Assembly: GCF_011617245.1 (NCBI RefSeq)
Contig: NZ_CP050152.1
Location: forward strand, 1,302,001 to 1,366,000
Length of the DNA: 64,000 nucleotides
Direction: 5' to 3'
From: Brevibacterium atlanticum
GTDB taxonomy: Bacteria > Actinomycetota > Actinomycetes > Actinomycetales > Brevibacteriaceae
The translations under genes were made by a program, and so were the position numbers. Of this stretch, positions 43,467 to 52,588 are shown in pieces (the first letter of the stretch is position 1; every line of letters starts with the position of its first letter). The notes beneath the pieces were generated by a model, which was given only the letters and a program-made list of their open reading frames with translations, did not search any database and was not told where the DNA came from.

Positions 43467-44639
43467 TCACAGCAGGCTCACGAGGACGCTGGCGATGACG
43501 ACCGATCCGGCGGACACCGAGGTGAAGCCGCCGACGAGCATCGGCGGAAGCATGACGTTGAGGAGAGCTTCCTTCTCGTCGTCGTCGCGGGCAATCGAGC
43601 GGGCGACCTCGTTGGTGAGCAGGTAGTCGGCGGGGAAGCCGTACATCGCGGTCAGCGCCACCGACATGCCCAGCGGGGCCTTCCATCGCAGCAGCTTCGT
43701 GGCGATGAACCCACCGAGGACGATGCCGGCGCCGCCGACGATGAGGATGGAGACAGTGGGGAGGAAGGCGTTGATGACGTCCTGTACCGAGGCGGTCACG
43801 AGCGGGGCCATGACGATCGCGATGACGCCTGCCATGGCGATGCCGAACGAGTTCGACCTCTCCATCGCCTTGTCGGGGGAGAGGCCTATCGCAGTGGCGA
43901 GGATGCCGAGGAGGAGAGCGACGATCGAGGACGGGATGTGCGTGGGGATCTCGATGAGAGTGGCGATCGATCCGCCCACGAGGATGAGGAAGAGCATGAA
44001 CAGCTGGTTGTCGACGAGGAAGGACGGCAGGGTGATGAGCTTCTTCTTCTGCGCGGCCTCGGCTTCCTCTTCGTGGTGGGCGTGGGCGAGCTCCTCGAGT
44101 TCACCGCTGTCGCGCAGCTTCGTTGCGTAGCGACGGAGCAGGAAGTTCGTCAACGGCATCGACGGCAGCGACTGGAGCATGAGGACCAATGCCGGGAGGA
44201 CGATGATCGACGAGGCGGCTCCGTGGGCTGTGAGTCCTTCGGTCGTCAGGCTGGTGGCGACGATGCCTCCGGCCAGTGGGCCGGAGCCGGCGACGAAGGT
44301 CTCGAAGCCGAAGATCGGGGCGACCACGGCGAGGATGAGCAGAACCGCGACGAGCATGCCTGCGACCGCGATGATCACCGAGCGCCACTGTTTGAGCATC
44401 ACTCGCAGCGGGATGAGCGTACCCATGTGGAAGAGCAGAGGGGCGACGAGGATGGTGTAGATCTGGACGAGCATCGAATCGTCGACGACGGAGTCCGGGA
44501 CGATGCCGATCTTCGCGAAGATGAAGATGCCGAGCATCGCCACGAGCAGACTGGGAACGCGGGCTTTCGACCAGATCGAGATCAATTCGCCCAACGCGAT
44601 GAACGCGAGAACGATGGCGGCAGCGAAGATGGCTTCCAT
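43467..44639 (-). CDS. Multi-span membrane transporter, specificity unknown
   Basis: 390 residues with about ten to eleven spans and a charged cytosolic loop in the middle (ELAHAHHEEEAEAAQKKK). Glycine-rich re-entrant-like stretches GSGPLAGGIVATSLTTEG and GGAGIVLGGFIATKLL recall GltS/ESS-type secondary carriers, but no named family is certain. It is upstream of and co-directional with the M20 hydrolase, so a substrate for that enzyme is a reasonable guess. AAGGA precedes the ATG. Confidence 0.68.
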   Translation of the reverse strand: MEAIFAAAIVLAFIALGELISIWSKARVPSLLVAMLGIFIFAKIGIVPDSVVDDSMLVQIYTILVAPLLFHMGTLIPLRVMLKQWRSVIIAVAGMLVAVLLILAVVAPIFGFETFVAGSGPLAGGIVATSLTTEGLTAHGAASSIIVLPALVLMLQSLPSMPLTNFLLRRYATKLRDSGELEELAHAHHEEEAEAAQKKKLITLPSFLVDNQLFMLFLILVGGSIATLIEIPTHIPSSIVALLLGILATAIGLSPDKAMERSNSFGIAMAGVIAIVMAPLVTASVQDVINAFLPTVSILIVGGAGIVLGGFIATKLLRWKAPLGMSVALTAMYGFPADYLLTNEVARSIARDDDEKEALLNVMLPPMLVGGFTSVSAGSVVIASVLVSLL

Positions 44640-44789
44640 AGATGGTCCTTAGAATCGGAAAGTGAACCGGATCACAAGATACTACGTGATGGTCTCCGTT
44701 CGGAGGTTTCGGTGAGATTTCCTGATCACCGGGACTGCGCCACTGCTGTTCGCGCGGCGGTCATCGGGGTCAGGGCATAGGGTGGAGGT

Positions 44790-45590
44790 ATGAGTTTCCT
44801 GCAGTTCCTCCACCAACGAGGCATAGTCGAACGCCCCGGTTCGGGCAGCCGCCCCCTGGTCATCGCTCACCGAGGCTATTCGGCGGTGGTGCCGGAGAAC
44901 AGTCTCGCCGCTGTCGATGCCGCCCGTGCGCTCGGGGTCGACTTCATCGAGGTCGACACCTCGACGAGTGCCGACGGTGTGCCGGTGATCCTCCACGACC
45001 CCGATCTCGACCGGACGACGAATCGGAAGGGGCCGGTCGTCAATCTCACCGCCGAGGAGCTCTCCTTCGTCGACGCCGGGTCCTGGATGGGGCCCGGGTT
45101 CACCGGCGTGCGGGTACCGACACTGTCGGCGGTGATGCGTTCGATCCAGCACCGAGGCGGTGAACTCCTCCTCGAGCTCAAGGGGGAGTGGTCATCGGGT
45201 GCGGTGGCGAGGATCTCCGAACTGGTCGTCGAGACCGGCATCGCCGATCGGATGGTGGTGCAGTCCTTCAACACCGTCACGTTGGAGACCTGCCGTGACA
45301 TGCTTCCGATGGTCGCCCGGTTCCTGCTGCGGATGGTGCCCAAGCCCGAGGATATCGAGGTGGCCCGCGAACTCGGAGCGGTGGCGATCAATCCCTCGTA
45401 CAAGGGCTTTTCGGTGCGGAGGTCCGTGGTCACGGAGATCCGGGACAACGACCTCGGCGTGTTCGTCTGGACCGCTGATGAGATGAACGAATGGAGGGAG
45501 CTCCTCGATGCCGAGGTCGATGGGATCATCACCAATCATCCGGGCCGCCTGCAGGGCTTCCTGGCGGGACGATTCGACCCGGTGAAGTAG
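44790..45590 (+). CDS. Glycerophosphodiester phosphodiesterase
   Basis: 266 residues, GDPD fold. VIAHRGYSAVVPENSLAA carries the catalytic His-Arg, FIEVDTSTSADGVPVILHDPDLDRTT (quoted in part) the metal residues and second His; the C-terminus has VFVWTADEMNEW. No signal peptide, so cytosolic. It hydrolyses glycerophosphodiesters to glycerol-3-phosphate and alcohols. Confidence 0.93.
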   Translation: MSFLQFLHQRGIVERPGSGSRPLVIAHRGYSAVVPENSLAAVDAARALGVDFIEVDTSTSADGVPVILHDPDLDRTTNRKGPVVNLTAEELSFVDAGSWMGPGFTGVRVPTLSAVMRSIQHRGGELLLELKGEWSSGAVARISELVVETGIADRMVVQSFNTVTLETCRDMLPMVARFLLRMVPKPEDIEVARELGAVAINPSYKGFSVRRSVVTEIRDNDLGVFVWTADEMNEWRELLDAEVDGIITNHPGRLQGFLAGRFDPVK

Positions 45591-45684
45591 GCTGCTGAAT
45601 CGCACGGTCACGGGTGTTGTGGGCACGGCAGCCGACCGATCCTGCCGATTTCGGGGCTTGTGAGTGAGGTCACCGAATCCCGAT

Positions 45685-45714
45685 TTGCCCCGGCCGCGCA
45701 AAGCCGTGTAAATT
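45685..45714 (+). promoter_or_regulatory. Promoter of the tRNA-Thr/tRNA-Met pair
   Basis: TTGCCC (45685-45690), 18-bp spacer, TAAATT (45709-45714), 10 bp before tRNA-Thr. Confidence 0.45.
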
Positions 45715-45724
45715 CTTACCTGTT

Positions 45725-45797
45725 GCCCCGATAGCTCAGTCGGCAGAGCATCTCCATGGTAAGGAGAAGGTCAAGGGTTCGATTCCCTTTCGGGGCT
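45725..45797 (+). tRNA. tRNA-Thr (GGT)
   Basis: Acceptor GCCCCGA/TCGGGGC; D arm AGCTCAGTCGGCAGAGC; anticodon stem TCTCC/GGAGA with anticodon GGT at 45758-45760; T arm AGGGTTCGATTCCCT. CCA not encoded. Confidence 0.96.
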
Positions 45798-45824
45798 CTC
45801 GTGCCGCCTCAAATGCGGCGCTGG

Positions 45825-45898
45825 GGCGGGGTAGCTCAGCTGGTTAGAGCGCACGACTCATAATCGTGAGGTCGGGGGATCGAGTCCCCCTCCCGCTA
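45825..45898 (+). tRNA. tRNA-Met (CAT), elongator type
   Basis: Acceptor GGCGGGG/TCCCGCT with terminal G-U pairs; anticodon stem CACGA/TCGTG with CAT at 45859-45861; T arm GGGGGATCGAGTCCCCC. It lacks the three G-C pairs of initiator tRNA in the anticodon stem, so it is the elongator. Confidence 0.93.
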
Positions 45899-45903
45899 CA
45901 GAC

Positions 45904-45945
45904 AGGCCCCTCACCTGAGATTCGATCTCGGTGAGGGGCCTTTTT
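45904..45945 (+). terminator. Strong terminator after tRNA-Met
   Basis: 12-bp stem AGGCCCCTCACC / GGTGAGGGGCCT with an inner GAGATTCGATCTC hairpin, followed by TTTTT. Confidence 0.92.
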
Positions 45946-46124
45946 CGCGCCCGCGAACCGGACTCCGACCTCGATCCAGCGGGAGCGCGCATATCGAATG
46001 GTGCGCGGGTCGACAGACGCGCTGCGCCTTGATCGACGGGTCCGGGGGTTCGTGCCCAGCGACCAGTACACACACCCTCGGCTGCCCTGCAACCCTTATG
46101 CACACCTTCGGTTTCGCGCGTCGA

Positions 46125-46167
46125 GTTTCGAAACGATACGTTGTGTTGCGTAATGGATGTGACGTAT
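46125..46167 (+). promoter_or_regulatory. Candidate TetR operators
   Basis: A perfect palindrome GTTTCGAAAC (46125-46134) and a wider inverted pair ATACGT (46136-46141) / ACGTAT (46162-46167) lie 15-57 bp before the TetR start. Both are plausible binding sites in an otherwise plain 236-bp gap. Confidence 0.4.
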
Positions 46168-46181
46168 GCAATGCTCTGAAT

Positions 46182-46787
46182 ATGACCGAGAACACAACGA
46201 AGGGTCGACCCCTCGATGACGACCTGACCCGACGTGTTCTCGCGGCCGTGCGATCTCAGCTCGAGGAGCACGGATTCGTCAACCTCAACATCGAGAAGAT
46301 CGCCTCGCTCGTGGGCTGCGGCAAGACGACGATCTACCGGCGGTGGCCGACAAAACCCGAACTCGTCGCGGCGGCCCTCGTCGATGGACTCACGCTCGGC
46401 GAACTGCCCGACACCGGTGACGTGGTGGACGACCTCGTCGAGCACGCGTGGCAGAATCTCGAGAATTTTCGCCGGTCGAAAGACGACGCGAAGAACAACG
46501 GATTGCTGTTGGCCATGTTCAACATGGACGTCATTCCGATCATCTCTGAGTCATTCATGAAGGTCCGCCATGCCATGGGACGAGAGATCCTCTCCAGGGC
46601 CGTCGACCGCGGCCAGATGAGTGACGAACTCGATCATGACCTCATCATCGACACTCTCGCCGGTTTCACCCTCTTCCGCATCACTCTCAAGCCCGACTCC
46701 AGTCGCACCGACGATGCCGCGCTCAGGGACACCTACCGCAGTCTCGTGTGTTCGCTCGTCGGCCGCTCGCCGACGACCGGCCGATGA
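46182..46787 (+). CDS. TetR-family regulator of the amide catabolic cluster
   Basis: 201 residues. Helix-turn-helix: RRVLAAVRSQLEEHGFVNLNIEKIASLVGCGKTTIYRRWPTKPELV (quoted in part), followed by a TetR_C ligand domain. It heads a co-directional run of MFS transporter, amidohydrolase, amidase and M20 hydrolase and is probably their repressor. ATG 46182 is chosen since the domain begins right after it. Confidence 0.9.
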   Translation: MTENTTKGRPLDDDLTRRVLAAVRSQLEEHGFVNLNIEKIASLVGCGKTTIYRRWPTKPELVAAALVDGLTLGELPDTGDVVDDLVEHAWQNLENFRRSKDDAKNNGLLLAMFNMDVIPIISESFMKVRHAMGREILSRAVDRGQMSDELDHDLIIDTLAGFTLFRITLKPDSSRTDDAALRDTYRSLVCSLVGRSPTTGR

Positions 46788-46850
46788 CACCCGGTGCTGT
46801 TGCGACGAGGCCGTCGCCGCACCGACCCGATACCCCGTGAAAGGACCTCA

Positions 46851-48308
46851 ATGACCAGCCCCGATCCGACACTCGCCACGAGATCGAACAAGAGAATCCT
46901 CGCCGTCGTCGGCTTTCTCGTCTTCGTCGAATTCTCCAGTGGATTCCTGCAGGGCTACTACCTGCCTCTGCTCGACTCCGTGCGCGACCACCTCGGCGTC
47001 TCCGACGCTTCGATCGCTTGGTTCATCACCGTGCAGACACTCACTGCGGGCGTCTGTGTCCCGATCCTCTCGAAACTGGGCGACATCTTCGGACATCGGC
47101 GCATCCTGCGTATCGGCATCGTCACCGTCCTCATCGGCACCGTGCTCGTCGCACTCGCCCCCAACTATCCGCTGGTCCTGCTGGGCCGGGTGCTGACCGG
47201 ACCGATTGCCGTCTGGCTGCCGCTGGAACTGGCGATCGTGCATAATCAGATCCAAGGCGAGACGGCGCGTCGCGCGATCGGCATGCTCATCTCCGCATTG
47301 ACGATCGGAGCCCTGATCGGATCACTCGCAGCCGGACTGTTCTCCTCCCTGCTGTCATCCACAGCCGGGCAGCTCATGGTTCCGGTGGTGATGGTCGCCG
47401 TTTCGACCGTCTTCGTCTTCACCCTCGTCCCGGAATCGACCTCGCGGACCGCACCGGTCATCGACTGGCTCGGCTTCATCCTTCTTGCTCTCTTCATGCT
47501 GGCGCTTCTCACGGGCATCAAGGCCGTCACCTCCCAGGCGGGCCTCGGCTTCGCGCTCATCGCCGTTGCGATCGTCCTCATCGGTGTCTTCGTCTGGTGG
47601 GAGCTGCGCACCAGTTCTCCCGCACTCAACCTGCGCTTGCTCACCTCGAACCGACTCTGGCCCGTGTATGTCACCTCGTTCCTTTTCGGAATGGTGCTCT
47701 TCGGAACTCAGAGCATCACGACGACCTTCCTTGCGGGCCGACCTGAGGTGGTCGGATACGGATTCGACCTCAGTGCAGGAACCATCTCTCTGACCAACGG
47801 CACGAACATGCTCCTCGCCGCAGTCGGTGCCGCCGTCTACGCCTACATCGCAAAAGGCATCTCGCTCAAAGGTGTTCTCGTTCTCGGTTCGGCGACCGTG
47901 GCGATCTCCCAGCTGTTCCTCATCGTCGGCCATGGTTCGCTGCCGCTGGTCGTCATCGGCATCGCGCTCGCGGGCTTCGGATCCGGGCTCCTGCTCGGCG
48001 GCCTTCCCGCCGCGACCACTGAGGCCTCACCCGCCGACGAGACAGGTATCGCCACCGGTGTGTACAACTCCGTGAAGACACTCGGCGGCGCACTGGCCGG
48101 AGCCGTGTTCGCGCTCATCCTCGGGATGTTCGTCATTCCCGAGGCCGGGGCCTCCAGCGTAGGAGGATACATCTCCATCTGGGTGATCTGCGCCGCAGCC
48201 ACCGGTCTCTGCCCGGTGCTTCTCGCGCTGATCCGTCCCGAGAGCAGCACGGAGGAACCCACCTCGGCCGCCGACATCGCAGCAGACCAGACGCGCGAAG
48301 GCGTCTGA
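46851..48308 (+). CDS. MFS transporter (DHA2-like)
   Basis: 485 residues with about 14 spans. VFVEFSSGFLQGYYLPLLDSV starts the first span; the loop-2 motif is present as LSKLGDIFGHRRILRIG. The length and span count suit drug:proton antiporters, but placement with three amide hydrolases suggests uptake or efflux of their substrate. AAAGGA precedes the ATG at 46851. Confidence 0.85.
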   Translation: MTSPDPTLATRSNKRILAVVGFLVFVEFSSGFLQGYYLPLLDSVRDHLGVSDASIAWFITVQTLTAGVCVPILSKLGDIFGHRRILRIGIVTVLIGTVLVALAPNYPLVLLGRVLTGPIAVWLPLELAIVHNQIQGETARRAIGMLISALTIGALIGSLAAGLFSSLLSSTAGQLMVPVVMVAVSTVFVFTLVPESTSRTAPVIDWLGFILLALFMLALLTGIKAVTSQAGLGFALIAVAIVLIGVFVWWELRTSSPALNLRLLTSNRLWPVYVTSFLFGMVLFGTQSITTTFLAGRPEVVGYGFDLSAGTISLTNGTNMLLAAVGAAVYAYIAKGISLKGVLVLGSATVAISQLFLIVGHGSLPLVVIGIALAGFGSGLLLGGLPAATTEASPADETGIATGVYNSVKTLGGALAGAVFALILGMFVIPEAGASSVGGYISIWVICAAATGLCPVLLALIRPESSTEEPTSAADIAADQTREGV

Positions 48309-48372
48309 AGAGTTATCAGATCCAATCGATCCCTGGCCGATCTGCCCATTGCTCCACCGCGAAAGGAACCCC

Positions 48373-49665
48373 ATGTCCACTGCACAGCTTCCCTCCACCA
48401 TCACCGGCGCAGATCACTTGGTGCTGCGCGGAGCCACCCTCATCGACGGCACCGGCAACGCTCCGATCACCGATGCCGAGGTCGAGGTCAGGGATGGCCG
48501 CGTGACCTATGCGGGACCGGCACGTGAGACCGCTCCAGCCGACGCCACACTCATTGCGCTGGAAGGCAGAACAATTCTGCCCGGGTTCATCGATGCCCAT
48601 GTCCATTTGGGCATGTCGATCGAGGATCAGCCCGCCGACGCGGCCCGCTTCGAGTCGGAACGCACCTTCAGGTCAGCGCTCAACGCCCGGAAGACGCTCA
48701 TGGCCGGAGTGACCACGGCTCGCGACCTCGGCGGAATCGACCGCGGGTACCGCGACGCGATCGCGGCCGGACTCATCCAGGGCCCGCGCACCCATCTCGC
48801 ACTCGCACCACTGTCACCGACCGGTGGGCACACGGATTTCACGATGCCCAACGGGCGTGCAGTGCCGATGCACATGCCGGTCAATCCGATCATCGACACC
48901 GACGACGATGTGCGGCGGACGATCCGCCTCCTCATTCGCGGCGGTGCCGACGTCATCAAGGTCTGCACAACCGGAGGAGTGTCCAGTCCTTCTGACACAC
49001 CAGACGACATCGGTGTCCCCGAAGAACACGTGAGGCTCATCGTCGCCGAAACCGCAAAGCGTGCCGGCCAGCCGGTCGCCGCACATGCGCAGGGTGCCGA
49101 AGGCATCAAAGCCGCCATCCGCGGCGGAGTGAGGTCGGTCGAACACGGCTACGGCATCGACGACGAGGGCATCGAGCTGATGCTCGAGCACGGCACCTTC
49201 CTCGTCCCGACTCTCAGCAGCGCCCTGCGCGTCCCCGACCCGGCAGCGGTTCCCGGCTACCTGTACGAGAAGAAGGTGAAGTGGTCGGCCATTGCCCGCG
49301 AACGCGTCGCCGCCGCATTGGCGGCCGGGGTCAAGGTCGCGCTCGGCACCGACTCCGGGGTGTGCCCGCACGGTGAGAACCTGCGCGAGCCCGTCCACGC
49401 AGTCGAGCTCGGATTGAGCCCGATGCAGGCGATCGTCGCAGGAACGAAGAACGCCGCCGAACTGCTCCGCCTCGACTCCGATCTGGGAACCCTGGAAGAG
49501 GGCAAGCTCGCGGACCTCATCATCATCGACTTCGATCCGCTCGAGGACATCACTCCGCTGGCGACACCGGACAACGTCAAGGCCGTTGTGCAAGGCGGTG
49601 CAGTGGTCAAGGACACCGCAGCGTGGTTCGACTCGGCACCCGTCCGGCCTCTGCTGGCACAGTGA
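48373..49665 (+). CDS. Amidohydrolase (imidazolonepropionase/prolidase-like)
   Basis: 430 residues, TIM-barrel metal hydrolase. HxH in GFIDAHVHLGMS, the probable carboxylated lysine in VIKVCTTGGVSSP, His in VAAHAQGAEG and SVEHGYGIDD, and the terminal Asp in LGTDSGVCPHGE. Relatives include Xaa-Pro dipeptidases and broad-range cyclic amide hydrolases. AAAGGA precedes ATG 48373. The stop overlaps the amidase GTG. Confidence 0.9.
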   Translation: MSTAQLPSTITGADHLVLRGATLIDGTGNAPITDAEVEVRDGRVTYAGPARETAPADATLIALEGRTILPGFIDAHVHLGMSIEDQPADAARFESERTFRSALNARKTLMAGVTTARDLGGIDRGYRDAIAAGLIQGPRTHLALAPLSPTGGHTDFTMPNGRAVPMHMPVNPIIDTDDDVRRTIRLLIRGGADVIKVCTTGGVSSPSDTPDDIGVPEEHVRLIVAETAKRAGQPVAAHAQGAEGIKAAIRGGVRSVEHGYGIDDEGIELMLEHGTFLVPTLSSALRVPDPAAVPGYLYEKKVKWSAIARERVAAALAAGVKVALGTDSGVCPHGENLREPVHAVELGLSPMQAIVAGTKNAAELLRLDSDLGTLEEGKLADLIIIDFDPLEDITPLATPDNVKAVVQGGAVVKDTAAWFDSAPVRPLLAQ

Positions 49666-51185
49666 ACACAGGCACTGCTCGCCCGGCCGCTGACCTGCGG
49701 GCGCAGATCGCCCAGACGACGTCCGGGGACACACCGACCGACGATCGTGTGGCCGCATCATTCGCCATCGCCGATGAAGTGAACGACAGATTCGGCGCCA
49801 TCCTCGAACGCTTCGACGATTCGGCGATCGGCGCGAGCGAGGACAGCAGCGGACCTCTCTCCGGTCTCCTGTTGGGGATCAAAGCGAACATCGCTGTCGC
49901 CGAGGCGGTCCCGACCTCCCAGAGTCGAGTCTTCGATCGAGATTTCCACCGAGGCCGTGACGCCGAGGTCGTCGGCCGACTGCGTGAGGCCGGGGGAGTG
50001 ATTGCGTGTACGACGACGATGGTCGAACACGCAGCCGGCCGGCCGGATCCTGCGCTCGGATTCCCGCTTCCCCGCAACCCTTGGGACCCGACCCGTTGGC
50101 CCGGGGGATCGAGCTGCGGAACCGCGATCGCGATCAGTCTCGGAATCATCTCAGTCGGACTGGGGACCGACACCTCCGGCAGCTGCCGAATACCCGCCGC
50201 CTACTGCGGAGTCACGGGACTGCGGCCGACAGCCGGCTCGCTGCCGATGGAGGGCATCTTGCCCGCGGCCCCGAGCCTCGACATCGTCGGTCCCATGGCC
50301 AGAACCGCCGAGGACTGCCGTCTGCTGCTCGAAGTGATGCGCGGAGTACCCGTCGGTTCCTCACTGCGGGAACTGCCGACACGGGTGCTCGTTCCGAGGC
50401 AGGTCATCGGCTCACCGCGGATCTCCGCAGAGGTGGCCGCCGCCTTCGACGACAGTCTGCGTACACTCGAGACGCTGGGACTCGACGTCGGATCAGCGGA
50501 CCTGCCCTACCTCGACGACCTCATCACGGCGACTCTGACGATCATGCTTCGCGAGATGTACGACGTCCACCGTGAGCAGCTGGTCTCGCGCTGGAACGAC
50601 TATGGACGGTCCTTCCGCCGCCTCGCGCTGGCCGGTGCATTGGTGTCCGACAGAACCTACGCTGCGGCACTTCGTTCAGCCGCAGAGCTGCGCGGGCGAC
50701 TCGAGAGCCTCCTCGACGGGGGTACCGTCCTAGCGCTGCCGACGTGGCCGTCGTCCGCACCGACCTACGTGTTCAAAGGCGGAACCCCTCAGGACGACTG
50801 GAACCTGACCGCGGCCTTCTGTGCAACCGGAAATCCGGCACTCGCCGTCCCGATGGGCTTCGACTCACGGGGTCTGCCGCTGTCGCTGCAACTCGTCGGG
50901 TCGGGCGCACGACCGGGAGCCTCGGGAACGACGTGCCTGAGAGGAGAAGACCTCGTTCTGTCGCTCGGCGAGCTCTTCCAATCGCACACCGATCATCACC
51001 TGCGCGGGCCCGATCCGGATCTGGTCAGTTCGCTGCCTCCGATACCCGACCCCGACGAGGACGTCGACGAGGACGCGAGCGGCCCCGACCTTCCACCGCA
51101 GCTCACAGGACTCGGCATTCCGCTGTCTCGCGCAGATAGGGTGATGCTCGACCATCTCGTCGAGATGCTGTTCCCGACACCATGA
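49662..51185 (+). CDS. Amidase signature family enzyme
   Basis: 507 residues. The Ser-Ser-Lys catalytic set is visible: Lys in GLLLGIKANIAVAE, the cis-Ser in RWPGGSSCGTAIAIS and the nucleophile in GLGTDTSGSCRIPAAYCGVTGLRPT (quoted in part). It hydrolyses carboxamides to acids and ammonia. There is an acidic Asp/Pro-rich insertion before the C-terminal helix. GTG start overlaps the amidohydrolase stop. Confidence 0.92.
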   Translation: MNTGTARPAADLRAQIAQTTSGDTPTDDRVAASFAIADEVNDRFGAILERFDDSAIGASEDSSGPLSGLLLGIKANIAVAEAVPTSQSRVFDRDFHRGRDAEVVGRLREAGGVIACTTTMVEHAAGRPDPALGFPLPRNPWDPTRWPGGSSCGTAIAISLGIISVGLGTDTSGSCRIPAAYCGVTGLRPTAGSLPMEGILPAAPSLDIVGPMARTAEDCRLLLEVMRGVPVGSSLRELPTRVLVPRQVIGSPRISAEVAAAFDDSLRTLETLGLDVGSADLPYLDDLITATLTIMLREMYDVHREQLVSRWNDYGRSFRRLALAGALVSDRTYAAALRSAAELRGRLESLLDGGTVLALPTWPSSAPTYVFKGGTPQDDWNLTAAFCATGNPALAVPMGFDSRGLPLSLQLVGSGARPGASGTTCLRGEDLVLSLGELFQSHTDHHLRGPDPDLVSSLPPIPDPDEDVDEDASGPDLPPQLTGLGIPLSRADRVMLDHLVEMLFPTP

Positions 51186-51262
51186 ACGCCGTCGCTCGGA
51201 CGGCACGTACAATCTCCGCGACCGACTCGGTCGAGGAACACCCACGACAGAAGGACACCACC

Positions 51263-52453
51263 ATGACGATCGACTTCACCGCAGAGTCCGCAGCACTGAG
51301 CACAGAACTGCGCGAACTGCGCCGCGACCTCCACCGCAACCCCGAGATCGGACTCGAACTGCCGAACACTCAGCGCCTGATCCTCGCAGCCCTCGAGGGC
51401 CTGCCGCTCGACATCACCCTCGGCAAAGACCTCAGTTCGATCGTCGCGGTCCTGCGCGGAGGTCAGTCCGGGCCGACGGTTCTGCTGCGCGGGGACATGG
51501 ATGCCCTCCCCGTCGTCGAGAACACCGGACTCGACTTCGCCTCGGCCAACGGCAACATGCACGCCTGCGGGCACGACCTCCATGTCTCCGGACTCGTCGG
51601 TGCCGCGAAGCTGCTCGCCGCCCATCAGGCCGAACTGCGGGGGACCGTGGCCTTCATGTTCCAGCCGGGAGAGGAAGGCATGGGCGGGGCGAAGATCATG
51701 CTCGACGAGGGGATGTTCGACGCCATCGGCCAGGCGCCCGATGCGGCCTACGCGATCCACGTCGCCCCCGGAGCGCCGGGAACGTTCGTCACCCGACCGG
51801 GTACGGTTATGGCCGGAGCGAACACCCTCCATGTGACGATGCACGGCAAGGGCGGCCACAGCTCCCGACCGGAGGACTCCGTCGACCCCGTCCGTCCGCT
51901 TCTCGACTTCGGCCAGGCGCTGTATTCGATGATCACGGGATCGTTCAGCGTCTTCGACCCCATCGTCGCCGAGGTGACTCAGCTGGAGGCAGGAGACGCC
52001 GTCAACGTCATTCCCGCCTCGGCGAAGCTCGGCGCTTCGGTGCGCACGCTTTCTGCGGAGACGACGCGGAAGTTCCCGGAACGAGCGACCCGGCTGGCCG
52101 AGTCGATCGCAGCCGCCTACGGCTGCACCGCCGAGGTGGTCTGGAACGAACAGTACCCAGTGACGATCAACGACGGTCACGAAGCCGAGTTCGCGTTGAC
52201 GACCCTGACCGAACGCTTCGGTGCCGAACGCGTCGTCGAAGCACCGAATCCGGTCATGGGCTCCGAAGACTTCTCGTACGTACTCGAACAGGTGCCGGGA
52301 GCCTTCGTCTTCTTCTTCGTCTCACCGGAAGGCATCGATCCGGCGACCGCTGCGACGAATCACTCGCCGGAAGTCCAGTTCGACGATGCTCACCTCCCCG
52401 ACCAAGCCGCGGCGCTGGCGACCCTGGCCTGGGAGCGGTCACTGCGCGACTGA
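51263..52453 (+). CDS. M20D-family metal-dependent amidohydrolase (paralogue 2)
   Basis: 396 residues. Metal site: GNMHACGHDLHVSG, FMFQPGEEGMGGA, AIHVAPGAPG and MGSEDFSYVLEQ; lid TMHGKGGHSSRPEDSVDP. Strongly similar to the protein at 42197. ATG 51263 has AAGGA 8 bp upstream and lines up with its paralogue; an ATG at 51182 overlapping the amidase stop would add 27 unsupported residues. Last gene of the presumed catabolic operon. Confidence 0.92.
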   Translation: MTIDFTAESAALSTELRELRRDLHRNPEIGLELPNTQRLILAALEGLPLDITLGKDLSSIVAVLRGGQSGPTVLLRGDMDALPVVENTGLDFASANGNMHACGHDLHVSGLVGAAKLLAAHQAELRGTVAFMFQPGEEGMGGAKIMLDEGMFDAIGQAPDAAYAIHVAPGAPGTFVTRPGTVMAGANTLHVTMHGKGGHSSRPEDSVDPVRPLLDFGQALYSMITGSFSVFDPIVAEVTQLEAGDAVNVIPASAKLGASVRTLSAETTRKFPERATRLAESIAAAYGCTAEVVWNEQYPVTINDGHEAEFALTTLTERFGAERVVEAPNPVMGSEDFSYVLEQVPGAFVFFFVSPEGIDPATAATNHSPEVQFDDAHLPDQAAALATLAWERSLRD

Positions 52454-52588
52454 GCGGAACTCTGATCTCTGCGCCGACGGCAACGAGCGCACTGATCGCC
52501 CTGGAAGACCCTGTGTTCGAAAAGTAGTCAAGGGCCGCCTCGGCGCCTATCCTCGAAGGAACCGTTCGACCAGGGTGGGAGATCAACG

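Noticed and set aside
45725-45898. tRNA-associated integration near 45.9 kb
   Set aside because: No duplicated tRNA 3' end and no integrase were found downstream; the following cluster may be accessory but shows no mobility genes.
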